Source: Alicyclobacillus sp. ALC3 (GTDB lineage: Bacteria; Bacillota; Bacilli; Alicyclobacillales; Alicyclobacillaceae). From it: DNA of 64,000 bases. The stretch covers positions 4,092,001 to 4,156,000 of the forward strand of contig NZ_CP066784.1 of assembly GCF_028751195.1 (NCBI RefSeq), read 5' to 3'. The position numbers were made by a program, and so were the translations under genes. Under the pieces are notes generated by a model that saw only the letters and a list, made by a program, of their open reading frames with translations, did not search any database and had not been told where the DNA came from. Positions 22,820 to 30,666 of this stretch are shown one piece after another (within the stretch, counting starts at the first letter, position 1; each line of letters starts with the position of its first letter).

Positions 22820-23674
22820 GTGGACTGGTTCCGGTTCTACACCGAGACGATACATGACCGAAAGATTCGGCGACTGCCTCCTGCGCAACGCTGGCTTTGG
22901 GTGACCGTGCTTGCCATTGCGCGGTCATCCCCGGAACCTGGCCGACTGCTGATATCGGAGGGAGTGCCGGTCGTAGTCGCGGACTTGGTTGACGCGGCTG
23001 CCATCACGCGTAAGGACGTCAATGCCGGACTCCAGGCGTTCACTGAGCAAAACATGCTGACAGTCGAGAATGGCGTCTATGTGGTCTCTCATTGGGACGA
23101 ACGCCAATTCAGTGCGGACAGCAGTAAAGAGCGCGTGAGGCGTTACAGGGAACGCAAAAGTAACGGCGATGTAACGTTACAAGACCGTTACACGGGCGAT
23201 ACCGTAACGCCCCCAGAGGACAGAGTACAGATAACAGATCCAGAAACAGATCTAGATCAAGAGAATAAAGACGACAGAGACACGGTAGTGAGTGCCGTTG
23301 AGGAAGTAGCAGCCTCGACCGAGCCGAGTGAAGTGACCTCGTTGTCGTCTGAGATTGATTTGGGATTGGCACAGGTGGCGAGGGCCTTTGAGGCTGAAGG
23401 GTTCGGCACGTTGAGCCAGTCCGTCAAGGACCAGTTGGTCTCGTTCGTGAGTGAATTCGGGGCACAGTGGACGCTGATGGCGCTGAAGGAAGCCGTACTC
23501 CAGGGCAAACGTCGGCTGAAGTACGTGAGCGGCGTGTTGCAGAACTGGCGAGCCGAGGGAGGACCACGGCTTGCAGACGAACGTAGGCCACAGGCGCGCG
23601 CCCCGGCACAAGCAGCTGGAGCGGAGCGGGACCCAAGGTACGCAAACTTTTACGCTTTGTTCCCCGATTCGTAG
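22820..23674 (+). CDS. Phage replication initiation protein (DnaD-like)
   Basis: This is about 285 residues. The start is GTG 22820 (spacing from AGGGGGG fits), with TTG 22817 the alternative. The N-terminus WFRFYTETIHDRKIRRLPPAQRWLWV and the winged-helix body (ITRKDVNAGLQAF, LTVENGVYVVSHWDERQ), followed by SKERVRRYRERK, are typical of phage replisome organisers. After an acidic linker, LAQVARAFEAEGFGTLSQ...YVSGVLQNW resembles the DnaD C-terminal domain. It would load helicase at the phage origin. No DnaC-type loader is recognised next to it, so the downstream 137-aa protein may matter. Confidence 0.8.
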   Translation: MDWFRFYTETIHDRKIRRLPPAQRWLWVTVLAIARSSPEPGRLLISEGVPVVVADLVDAAAITRKDVNAGLQAFTEQNMLTVENGVYVVSHWDERQFSADSSKERVRRYRERKSNGDVTLQDRYTGDTVTPPEDRVQITDPETDLDQENKDDRDTVVSAVEEVAASTEPSEVTSLSSEIDLGLAQVARAFEAEGFGTLSQSVKDQLVSFVSEFGAQWTLMALKEAVLQGKRRLKYVSGVLQNWRAEGGPRLADERRPQARAPAQAAGAERDPRYANFYALFPDS

Positions 23675-23690
23675 CGGAGGTGGTAGCAAT

Positions 23691-24104
23691 TTGACCAGCG
23701 TGCAGCTGAGCTTCATGGAGCTGCTGTTCCCCGACGAGCAAGTGACGTCTGTCACTGCGCATGGTCAGCTATCGCCAAAAAGGCAGATTGCAAGGCGCGC
23801 ACGGGGTACCGACGAGGTGCGGATCAGCGCGAACATCCTGCAGCGGTACACGGGACTGTCAGAGATTGACCCTGGTGAGTGGATGACGTACTTCCCGAAC
23901 ACGGGCAAGCCGTGGAAGCAGCGCGACCTGAAGTACCTGGCGGACTGGTGGGGCAAGGACGATGTGTTGAGCCTTGCGTACGCTCTCGGACGGCCGCCGT
24001 GGGGACTGCAGCGGGAGATATGTAAGATGAGGCGCCAGGGCGTTGAGATTGCCTACCAGCGCGTGGACAAGCCGCGGGAGAGAGAAATGGAGTATGCGAG
24101 GTGA
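23691..24104 (+). CDS. Phage DNA-binding-like protein (137 aa)
   Basis: TTG 23691 follows GGAGGTGGTAG at normal spacing. Upstream Met codons in frame lie inside the replication gene. The C-terminal half carries DLKYLADWWGKDDVLSLAYALGRPP followed by LQREICKMRRQG, which looks like a Myb/SANT- or HTH-like helix bundle similar to proteins that follow phage replication genes. The N-terminal half is polar and basic. The DNA-binding call is inferred. Confidence 0.65.
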   Translation: MTSVQLSFMELLFPDEQVTSVTAHGQLSPKRQIARRARGTDEVRISANILQRYTGLSEIDPGEWMTYFPNTGKPWKQRDLKYLADWWGKDDVLSLAYALGRPPWGLQREICKMRRQGVEIAYQRVDKPREREMEYAR

Positions 24105-24110
24105 GCGAGG

Positions 24111-24773
24111 ATGCAACGCAGGATCTACGTGGCTGGGATCAACACGCGCAAACTCCGCGACGCTGCCGATAGCGTTCCGTACTGGCTTCTGTCTGCCACG
24201 CTTCTGCGTCAGAAGCACGGGCTGCCGTCGTGGCTCGTGTCGCATCTTGAAAATCGAGTACTCATGTGGGACCCGGGGACCTTCACGGAGGACTGCATCA
24301 GTTACCACGGCTATCGGGCATTCATCGACCGATGGGCCCGCAGCCGTGACGAGTACCTGCAGTATGACGAGATTGGTGACCCGGATGCGACGGCGTTTTA
24401 TTTGCACGATATGCGCAAGCGAGGTTATGACCCAATTCCTGTGTTGCAGCCTGGTGGCGATGCCTCGATTCTCTCCGAACCGAGAGCGGCGATTGGTGGA
24501 ACTGTTCCCATGGGGGCTGATGATCGGGCGGCATATCTGGATGAATTGTTCTACCACAGCGGTGTCGCGATTACGGGGCGGATTCATCTGCTCGGCATGT
24601 GGCGTCCAGAGTGGTTCAGACCATATTTTGCGGGCAGTGGGGATAGTACAACGTGGATACCCCGCGCCCCATACAACCGGCAGATGTCCATTCCGGAGTG
24701 GCTGGAACAGTACGGTGAACAGAACATTCCGTATGTGAGACGAGATTCAATCCAGCAGCGACTCGTGATTTGA
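24111..24773 (+). CDS. TGT/DpdA-like TIM-barrel protein of phage type
   Basis: This is a 220-residue protein. The order of segments fits the phage branch of the tRNA-guanine transglycosylase/DpdA superfamily: DPGTFTEDCISYHGYRAFID, QYDEIGDPDATAFYLHDMRK, YDPIPVLQPGG, AAIGGTVPMGA, IHLLGMW and GSGDSTTWIPRAP. DpdA proteins exchange guanine in DNA for a 7-deazaguanine. Members this short lack the extra domains of classical TGT, and activity cannot be judged. Host queD-queE lie just outside the left prophage end, so a precursor supply exists nearby. The superfamily call is reasonable, the reaction speculative. Confidence 0.6.
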   Translation: MQRRIYVAGINTRKLRDAADSVPYWLLSATLLRQKHGLPSWLVSHLENRVLMWDPGTFTEDCISYHGYRAFIDRWARSRDEYLQYDEIGDPDATAFYLHDMRKRGYDPIPVLQPGGDASILSEPRAAIGGTVPMGADDRAAYLDELFYHSGVAITGRIHLLGMWRPEWFRPYFAGSGDSTTWIPRAPYNRQMSIPEWLEQYGEQNIPYVRRDSIQQRLVI

Positions 24774-24787
24774 GAGGAGTGACAGAC

Positions 24788-24958
24788 GTGGACGAGCAGT
24801 TGTGGGTGGTGTGGTTCAAAGGTAACGACGGCTGGCATGCGACTGGACCCTGGCGGAATGAGGCGGCTGAGGCACTAATGCATGGCATGCAACTAGAGGG
24901 CGTTGAGGCGAGACTGTATCCCCGCCACAGCGTGACAATCGTGGACATCACGGAGTGA
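24788..24958 (+). CDS. Small prophage protein (56 aa)
   Basis: GTG 24788 follows GAGGAGTG. The product opens as a beta hairpin (EQLWVVWFKGNDGWHATGPW) and continues with a helix (NEAAEALMHGMQLEG) and a strand (EARLYPRHSVTIVDI). It reads as a compact alpha/beta fold of the kind often seen in phage early regions. No family is recognised. Confidence 0.7.
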   Translation: MDEQLWVVWFKGNDGWHATGPWRNEAAEALMHGMQLEGVEARLYPRHSVTIVDITE

Positions 24959-24970
24959 GGCGAGAGGACG

Positions 24971-25258
24971 ATGCAAGACCAATTTTGGCGCAGTCGACAA
25001 ATGGTGATTGACGGCCTGTGCGACGGCGACCTGGCGCTGGTGGACGCAGATGTGTACCCGGACGTGCCCGGACTCGAGCCGCCTCGGCGTTGCTGGACAA
25101 TTGCAGACGTAGACGTTGAGTGCGAGCACATAGAACACTGCGACACATGCGGTCGGCTGCTCGACAAGACTCGCGGCGAGGACTTCTTCGTCGAAGATGC
25201 AGACGGCAGCCACGTTTATTGCGAGGCACACTGGCCGGGAGGGGATGATGCTGCGTGA
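24971..25258 (+). CDS. Prophage protein with C-terminal Cys/His zinc-binding region (95 aa)
   Basis: ATG 24971 follows GGCGAGAGG. The N-terminal half is acidic. The C-terminal half contains CEHIEHCDTCGRLLDKT...YCEAHW, a Cys/His pattern close to treble-clef zinc fingers. The GTGA overlap with recU suggests coupled translation. Function is unknown. Confidence 0.72.
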   Translation: MQDQFWRSRQMVIDGLCDGDLALVDADVYPDVPGLEPPRRCWTIADVDVECEHIEHCDTCGRLLDKTRGEDFFVEDADGSHVYCEAHWPGGDDAA

Positions 25259-25794
25259 AGGGACTATCGCAAGCTAACCGTGGGATGTCGCTCGAGAACC
25301 TAGTGAATCGCGCAAACGAGCAGTACATGGCGCGAGGCGTGGCCGTCATTCACAAACGTCCGGTGCCAGTGAAAATTCTGCGCACGCAGGGAACTCGAAT
25401 AACCTCCGGGTTCCTCGAGGCCAAGAGCACCGTCGACTACAGTGGCGTCTACCGCGGGCATGCACTGGAGTTCGAGGCGAAGGCGACGCGTGAAAAGACG
25501 CGCTTCCCGCTCGACAACATCCATGCACACCAGGTGGAGCACCTGCGCAGTTGCATGGCGGCCGGCGCAGTCTGTTTCGTCATTCTGGAATTTACGCAGC
25601 ATCACGAGATTTACTATGTGCCGGGGAAGATGGTCATTGACGCATGGGACGCGGGAGCCAACGGTGGGCGCAAGAGCATTCCGTACGAGGACGTGCAGGT
25701 AATGTGCTACAAGCTGCAGAGTGGCAGGGGAGTCGTGTTGGATTATCTCGTGACCGTGGACGAGGTGCTGAGACAGCGGGAGGTGGTGGGATGA
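25255..25794 (+). CDS. recU: RecU-family Holliday junction resolvase
   Basis: This 179-residue protein starts at GTG 25255, overlapping the previous stop. The RecU fold shows NRGMSLENLVNRANEQYMARG, KRPVPVKI, STVDYSGVYRGHALEFEAKAT (Asp and Glu-x-Lys of the PD-(D/E)xK nuclease) and LDNIHAHQVEHLRSC. RecU cleaves four-way junctions formed in recombination. In phage it resolves replication intermediates or trims branched DNA before packaging. A phage gene, it fits the recT/SbcC-like set upstream. Confidence 0.9.
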   Translation: MKGLSQANRGMSLENLVNRANEQYMARGVAVIHKRPVPVKILRTQGTRITSGFLEAKSTVDYSGVYRGHALEFEAKATREKTRFPLDNIHAHQVEHLRSCMAAGAVCFVILEFTQHHEIYYVPGKMVIDAWDAGANGGRKSIPYEDVQVMCYKLQSGRGVVLDYLVTVDEVLRQREVVG

Positions 25795-25946
25795 CTCAGA
25801 CCGTCGCACAAGGCCGCATCGCTGACCGTTCAACAGAATGCCGTTTGACCGCATCTCGCCGTGCTGTGTATCTCGCGTGTGAGGACATGGATCTCGTGTG
25901 GGATGCGGCTGACGTGAAGATCTTCGACCGCGCGTGTAAGGGTTGA
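25791..25946 (+). CDS. Small prophage protein (51 aa)
   Basis: ATG 25791 overlaps the recU stop (ATGA), with GGGAGGTGG upstream. The product is MTQTVAQGRIADRSTECRLT and continues with a helix (RRAVYLACEDMDLVWDAADV) ending DRACKG. It is the last gene before a terminator, so it closes the early transcript. Its size and place would suit a late transcription activator, but no signature supports that. Confidence 0.6.
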   Translation: MTQTVAQGRIADRSTECRLTASRRAVYLACEDMDLVWDAADVKIFDRACKG

Positions 25947-25995
25947 TTGGGGCAAGGAGTGGGGGCGCGTTTGGTGCACAACACTGAATTTTGTT

Positions 25996-26035
25996 ACGGA
26001 GGATAGGCTGCGAGCCTGCCATCCTCCGTGTGTAT
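25996..26035. terminator. Terminator between convergent early genes and the DUF2971 gene
   Basis: ACGGAGGAT (25996-26004) and ATCCTCCGT (26021-26029) form a 9-bp stem with an inner AGGC/GCCT hairpin, followed by GTGTATT. It separates the rightward early genes from the leftward DUF2971 gene and could act in both directions. Confidence 0.7.
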
Positions 26036-26061
26036 TATAGTATCGCACTCCAGCAGGATAC

Positions 26062-26928
26062 TTAAAATCTCAAAGGAATCTCGGATGTATCCACATGAAT
26101 ATTTTTGAATCCTCGGTAAGACATGTAGTACTTGATGCCACTCTCGACTATGTCAGCCTTGTTGCGTGGCCCAATGCGGACGCTTTCAACAACGCAGGCT
26201 AGTCCACCAGATGGCCCGTACCGGGTGGGAACTTCAATATATGGTATCAGTGCACCGCGAGCATGGCGGAATTTTACTCGTTTGTCCTGGCCAGATGGGA
26301 AGAATACGTAGCGGTATTCGCTTTCGGATTTAAACAAAGGGTTTTTAAAGAAGCAACTGGAGAGTTGGATAAATTGGATAAAATTATCAACACTCTTCTG
26401 CAACGCGTTGAAGTCTGAAGTGTCGGCAACCCAAGCACGATACCATTCAGCAAATTTCTTAGCCTCGCAAAATAAGAATTCACGCTGCATGTCTACATCG
26501 TACTCAACTTTTCCCATGAAGACTTTTACGCCTTGAATGTCGCACACTAATTTGTCAAACTCTGCAGCATTTACTCCTATGTTGCAGCCGTCACTTTGTC
26601 CATAATTGGACCATAGGGTCAATGAATCGGGGTCTTCAGATAGCGACAGTACAAAGGCATCAACAAGCGATGCAGAATCATCACTGGACAAAATTGAAAG
26701 TAAATGATCCTCGTGAACGCCAAGTTTCTCGAGCTCCGACCTTAATAAATGATAAGTATAACGAACTTCCGACGGATCATTTAAGAAGTTTGTGTGAGAC
26801 ACCCAGAATCCTTCTTCTATGATACTTTCTAAGGCTCCTGTTGACGAATAATGATAAAGTGTTGGTGGTTGAGTATGGCGTACTATCTCATTCCAAGAAA
26901 ATTCCCACTCATAAGGCAACACATGCAT
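26062..26928 (-). CDS. DUF2971-family protein, reverse-oriented cargo gene
   Basis: This is a 288-residue protein with GGAGGGG before ATG 26928 on the minus strand. The N-terminus LYHYSSTGALESIIEEGFWVSH, then LNDPSEVRY, LSLSEDPDSLTLWSNYGQSDGCNIG and, near the C-terminus, SEYRYVFFPSG, GALIPYIEVP and VESVRIGPRN, match the DUF2971 pattern, a fold related to ADP-ribosyltransferase-like proteins and found among mobile-element cargo. It runs against the phage transcript, has its own terminator and is visibly more AT rich than its neighbours, so it is a moron gene. Anti-phage or host-interaction function is inferred only. Confidence 0.8.
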   Translation of the reverse strand: MHVLPYEWEFSWNEIVRHTQPPTLYHYSSTGALESIIEEGFWVSHTNFLNDPSEVRYTYHLLRSELEKLGVHEDHLLSILSSDDSASLVDAFVLSLSEDPDSLTLWSNYGQSDGCNIGVNAAEFDKLVCDIQGVKVFMGKVEYDVDMQREFLFCEAKKFAEWYRAWVADTSDFNALQKSVDNFIQFIQLSSCFFKNPLFKSESEYRYVFFPSGQDKRVKFRHARGALIPYIEVPTRYGPSGGLACVVESVRIGPRNKADIVESGIKYYMSYRGFKNIHVDTSEIPLRF

Positions 26929-27068
26929 CCCCTCCGGACTCTCACTTCAACAGGTTTACATGCATTCCTGCTACATCAGAAATTCCTATATTAGCAGTGG
27001 CCAAACAGAGTTTCGCGTCGCTGTCTCTTTATTTTGCCCGAAACTGGCCTTGAAGGCTGGTGATATGA

Positions 27069-27251
27069 ATGGGAAAACCACGCCCGTGTCAAACGGGTTA
27101 CAAATGTGAATGGGGACGTATAGAGGATGGACGACCGATATGCAGCATGCCGCGGTGCGTGATGTCAATACAGCGCGACGGCAGTGTGCGGGACAAGCTG
27201 ACCGGCCGCATCAGCAAGCGCGTGGAGCGGGGTAGAGAACATGGACATTAG
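27069..27251 (+). CDS. Small Cys-containing prophage protein (60 aa)
   Basis: ATG 27069 is preceded by a weak GGTGAT. The product has four Cys (PCQTGYKCEW, PICSMPRCVM), consistent with one zinc site, then a basic helical tail (LTGRISKRVERGREHGH). It overlaps the ParB-methyltransferase start by 11 bases, so it is probably coupled to it. No family is recognised. Confidence 0.6.
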   Translation: MGKPRPCQTGYKCEWGRIEDGRPICSMPRCVMSIQRDGSVRDKLTGRISKRVERGREHGH

Positions 27252-28581
27252 ACGCATAGCGATAGGCGACATCAATCCGGCCGCATATAATCCCCGCATC
27301 CGACTGCAGCCAGGAGACCCGGAGTTCGAAAAGCTGGCGCAGGGGATGGAGACCTTCGGGCTCGTGGAACCTCTCGTGTGGAACGAGCGCACGGGGAACC
27401 TGGTTGGCGGCCATCAGCGTCTGACCGTGCTGAAGATGCAGGGTGTTACCGAAGTGGAAGTAAGCGTGGTAAGCCTGGACGAGGCCCACGAGAAGGCCCT
27501 GAACATCGCACTGAACAAGATCAGCGGCGATTGGGATATGCCTAAGTTGAAAGACCTGCTGGAGGAACTAGACGCAGGCGAGATTGATATGGACCTGACA
27601 GGGTTCGATTCCGAGGAACTGGAGAGCCTGTTCACCCAAACGTTCGAGCCTCCCGAAGTTGAAGATGACGATTTTGACTTTGACGGCGCAGTCGAATCCA
27701 TAGAAGAGCCACGGAGTAAGAAGGGGGACGTATGGATCCTCGGACGCCATCGGTTGATGTGCGGAGACGCCACTGTGGACGAGGATGTGTGCCGTCTGAT
27801 GAATGGCCGGCTGGCCGACATGGTATTCACCGATCCTCCTTACAACGTGAACTACACAGGCGGTACGGCGGATGCGCTCAAGATTCAGAACGACAGTATG
27901 GACAGCGTTAAGTTCCGCCAGTTCCTAACGGACGCATTCACCACTATGTTTACCTACACGGCGCCCGGTGCGCCGATTTACATTTGCCACGCGGACACGG
28001 AAGGGAGCAACTTCCGAATTGCCATGACGTCTGCAGGCTGGCTGCTGAAGCAGGTCCTCGTATGGGTGAAGAACTCGCTCGTGCTGGGACGGCAAGATTA
28101 CCACTGGCGTCACGAACCAATCCTGTACGGTTGGAAACCTGGAGAAGCGCACCGCTGGTACGGAGGTCGAAAGCACGACACGGTGGTGGACGCCGAGTTT
28201 GGGTTGACCATCAATCAAACTGACGGTGGCGTATTGTTGCACTTCGGGAACGGTGAGGAGTTGGTGTCCGTCCGAGTCCCGTCGTACGAGATCGTCGCGA
28301 ACTCGAGCCAGAACAGTTCAGTCCTGCGCGTGAAGCGGCCGACGCGGAATGACGAGCATCCCACGATGAAGCCGCTTGACCTGGTTGCACGTGCGCTCGA
28401 CAACTCTAGCCAGCCGTCCGACCTGGTGATGGACCTGTTCGGAGGCTCTGGGTCCACACTGCTTGCGTGCGAACAGTTGGGCCGAACATGCATGACCATG
28501 GAACTCGACCCGAAGTACTGCGACGTCATCGTTCGTCGATGGGAAGAGTTCACCGGAGAAACGGCGGTTTTGGGTGATTGA
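27241..28581 (+). CDS. ParB/Srx-domain fused to DNA methyltransferase
   Basis: This is a 446-residue protein. Residues 1-135 are a ParB-like N-terminal domain (NPRIRLQPG, GLVEPLVWN, NLVGGHQRLTVLKM). After an acidic linker, the C-terminal part is an N6-adenine/N4-cytosine methyltransferase: WILGRHRLMCGDAT, FTDPPYNVNY (DPPY at 198-201), LKQVLVWVKNSLVLGRQDY, EHPTMKPLDLVARAL and MDLFGGSGSTLLACEQ (SAM-binding, near 400). The motif order corresponds to the beta group. The fusion is common in phages next to terminase genes and probably protects phage DNA or marks it for packaging. No cognate endonuclease is present. Confidence 0.92.
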   Translation: MDIRRIAIGDINPAAYNPRIRLQPGDPEFEKLAQGMETFGLVEPLVWNERTGNLVGGHQRLTVLKMQGVTEVEVSVVSLDEAHEKALNIALNKISGDWDMPKLKDLLEELDAGEIDMDLTGFDSEELESLFTQTFEPPEVEDDDFDFDGAVESIEEPRSKKGDVWILGRHRLMCGDATVDEDVCRLMNGRLADMVFTDPPYNVNYTGGTADALKIQNDSMDSVKFRQFLTDAFTTMFTYTAPGAPIYICHADTEGSNFRIAMTSAGWLLKQVLVWVKNSLVLGRQDYHWRHEPILYGWKPGEAHRWYGGRKHDTVVDAEFGLTINQTDGGVLLHFGNGEELVSVRVPSYEIVANSSQNSSVLRVKRPTRNDEHPTMKPLDLVARALDNSSQPSDLVMDLFGGSGSTLLACEQLGRTCMTMELDPKYCDVIVRRWEEFTGETAVLGD

Positions 28582-28613
28582 CGAAACAACCCCATGCAAT
28601 GAGGTGAGAATGG

Positions 28614-29183
28614 ATGCCAGCGTGCGGCGCTAAAACCAGATCAGGGCTGCCATGTCGCGCACAGGCGATGGATAACGGGCGCTGCCGTATGCACGGCGGG
28701 ACGTCCACCGGTGCACCGAAGGGCAACAAGAACGCGTTAACGACAGGCGCCCACGAGACCATCCTGGCTGACACGTTGACTGAAGAAGAACGCTCTCTGC
28801 TGGGTCTCATCGACACCGACTTGTTGACGCAGATCGACCGTGAGATTCGGCTGTGCGAGATTCGAGAGCGCCGCATGATGGAGCGCATCGCTCGGTTACG
28901 CGACGGCAAGGAGATGGTCGTGACTTCAATCGACCAGACGGAGGGCTCGAACAAACAGCTCGGCAAGCACATCTCCAAAACTGCACGCACGGAATCGAGG
29001 CTGGAGCAAATACAGCGCGTCGAAGAGGCTTTGACACGTGTGCAGGCGCAGAAGCTGAGACTGTTGGACCTGAGGCACAAGTACGACGTGTCCAAGGTGG
29101 GACTGAAAGTGAATCTGACAGCCTCCCTTGCTGAAGTACTGACCCGCGCGTGGTCGGATGGAGCTGATGCCGATGGCGATTAG
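28614..29183 (+). CDS. Phage terminase small subunit-like protein
   Basis: This is a 189-residue protein with ATG 28614 after GAGGTGAG. The N-terminus has a Cys/His cluster (CGAKTRSGLPCRAQAM...CRMHGG) and the characteristic HGGTSTGAPKGNKNALTTG stretch. A long helical region with LTEEERSLLGLIDTDLL and coiled-coil (RVEEALTRVQAQKLRLLDLR) follows. It overlaps the large terminase gene by 26 bases. It would recognise the packaging start site and load the motor. The call is supported by position and by the typical GxPxGNxNA motif. Confidence 0.85.
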   Translation: MPACGAKTRSGLPCRAQAMDNGRCRMHGGTSTGAPKGNKNALTTGAHETILADTLTEEERSLLGLIDTDLLTQIDREIRLCEIRERRMMERIARLRDGKEMVVTSIDQTEGSNKQLGKHISKTARTESRLEQIQRVEEALTRVQAQKLRLLDLRHKYDVSKVGLKVNLTASLAEVLTRAWSDGADADGD

Positions 29184-30654
29184 GGAAACTGACCTGGACA
29201 AGCTCGTATTCGGCATGCGGCGCTACATCACCGACCCTGTCGCGTTCGTGCGTGATGTGTTGCTCGTTGAACCCGACGACTGGCAGATTGAAGCGCTGAA
29301 TGCACTGGTGAAGCGTGGCCGACTCGCGATCCGTGCAGGCCATGGTACCGGGAAGTCTGCCTTCGAGTCGTGGTCGATACTCTGGTTTTTATTCACCAGG
29401 CCATTTCCCAAGGTGGTTTGCACCGCGCCAAGCAAGCAGCAACTGTTCGACGTACTGTGGGCAGAGCTCGCAAAGTGGATGCAGAACGCGCCTGTCTTGC
29501 AAACCTACTTCGAGTGGCAGAAGACTCGCGTGGTCATGGTGCAGGAGCCTGAGCGCTGGTGGGCATCTGCTCGTACGGCCACGAAGCCTGAGAACTTTGC
29601 CGGCATCCATGAGGAGCATGTGCTCATCGTCTGCGACGAGGCGTCAGGCATCCGCGACAAAATATTCGAGGTTGCGGAAGGTGCGCTGACCACACCAGAC
29701 GCGAAACTCATTCTGTGCGGCAACCCAACGCAGCTGTCGGGCGAGTTCTACCAGGCGTTTCACAACAGACGTCACCTGTACCACGCGATGAAGGTGTCGT
29801 GCATCGATTCGCCGCGCGTCACGCGTGAGTACATCGACAACCTCAAGCAGAAGTACGGCGAGCACAGCCAGGTATACAAGGTGCGCGTGCTTGGTGAGTT
29901 CCCGGACGCTGAGCCGGACGTGTTCATTCCGCTGCCTTTGGTTGAGAAGGCTGCCATGCGGGACGTGTGCGAGTACTACGAGGAACATGACGACAAGGGC
30001 CGTGTCATCAAACGTGAGCCGCTCGTTGAAGGTCAGCCCATCCAGCTCGGCGTGGATCCCGCACGTTTCGGCGGCGACGAGATCGTCATCTATCCGCGTG
30101 TCGGTGCCTACGTGTTCGAGCCGCATGTGTTCCACTCGATCCCGACGACGGAGCTTTCAGGACGCATCATCCAGATTGGGCGCGAGATGATGGAACGCTG
30201 GCGCCGGCCGGACATCACGGTGGTCATCGACGTTGGAGCGATGGGCGCTGGCGTGTTTGACGAGGTAGCAGATGTGGTCGGCAGTCACCTGTTCCCTGGT
30301 GAGTGGAACCTGGTGCCGTTCAACTTCGGCGGACAAGGTGACTCGGAATCAGACGACGCGGCCACTGTAGCGTACAAGAACGCGCGAGACCGTCTGCCTG
30401 AGCTTCACATCCCGAACGACGAGCGCACCATCGGGCAGCTGACGACGCGCAAGTACAAAGTCTCGTGGAAGAATGGCAAGTTCAAGCTGGAGTCGAAGGA
30501 CGACTACAAGAAGCGGTATCCGGAGGAAGGCTCACCCGACCGCGCTGATGCGTTCGTGCTGTGCTTGTACGATGGAGGCGTGGACGCGGTGCACACTGTG
30601 CAAACGGTGAGAGCAAAGCCTGCGACGGCAGGCATGAGGCGTAAGAAGTTCTAG
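29158..30654 (+). CDS. Phage terminase large subunit
   Basis: This is a 498-residue packaging motor. The ATPase has Walker A RAGHGTGKS (residues 59-67), KVVCTAPSKQQLFDVLW, Walker B VLIVCDEASG and a coupling-like LCGNPTQ. The nuclease domain shows GVDPARFGGDE, TVVIDVGAMGAG and PDRADAFVLC, with the Asp triad expected for an RNase H-like nuclease. ATG 29158 or ATG 29173 may be the real start, as the RBS is not decisive. It follows the small subunit directly and precedes the portal gene. Confidence 0.95.
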   Translation: MELMPMAIRETDLDKLVFGMRRYITDPVAFVRDVLLVEPDDWQIEALNALVKRGRLAIRAGHGTGKSAFESWSILWFLFTRPFPKVVCTAPSKQQLFDVLWAELAKWMQNAPVLQTYFEWQKTRVVMVQEPERWWASARTATKPENFAGIHEEHVLIVCDEASGIRDKIFEVAEGALTTPDAKLILCGNPTQLSGEFYQAFHNRRHLYHAMKVSCIDSPRVTREYIDNLKQKYGEHSQVYKVRVLGEFPDAEPDVFIPLPLVEKAAMRDVCEYYEEHDDKGRVIKREPLVEGQPIQLGVDPARFGGDEIVIYPRVGAYVFEPHVFHSIPTTELSGRIIQIGREMMERWRRPDITVVIDVGAMGAGVFDEVADVVGSHLFPGEWNLVPFNFGGQGDSESDDAATVAYKNARDRLPELHIPNDERTIGQLTTRKYKVSWKNGKFKLESKDDYKKRYPEEGSPDRADAFVLCLYDGGVDAVHTVQTVRAKPATAGMRRKKF

Positions 30655-30666
30655 GGAGGTGACACC

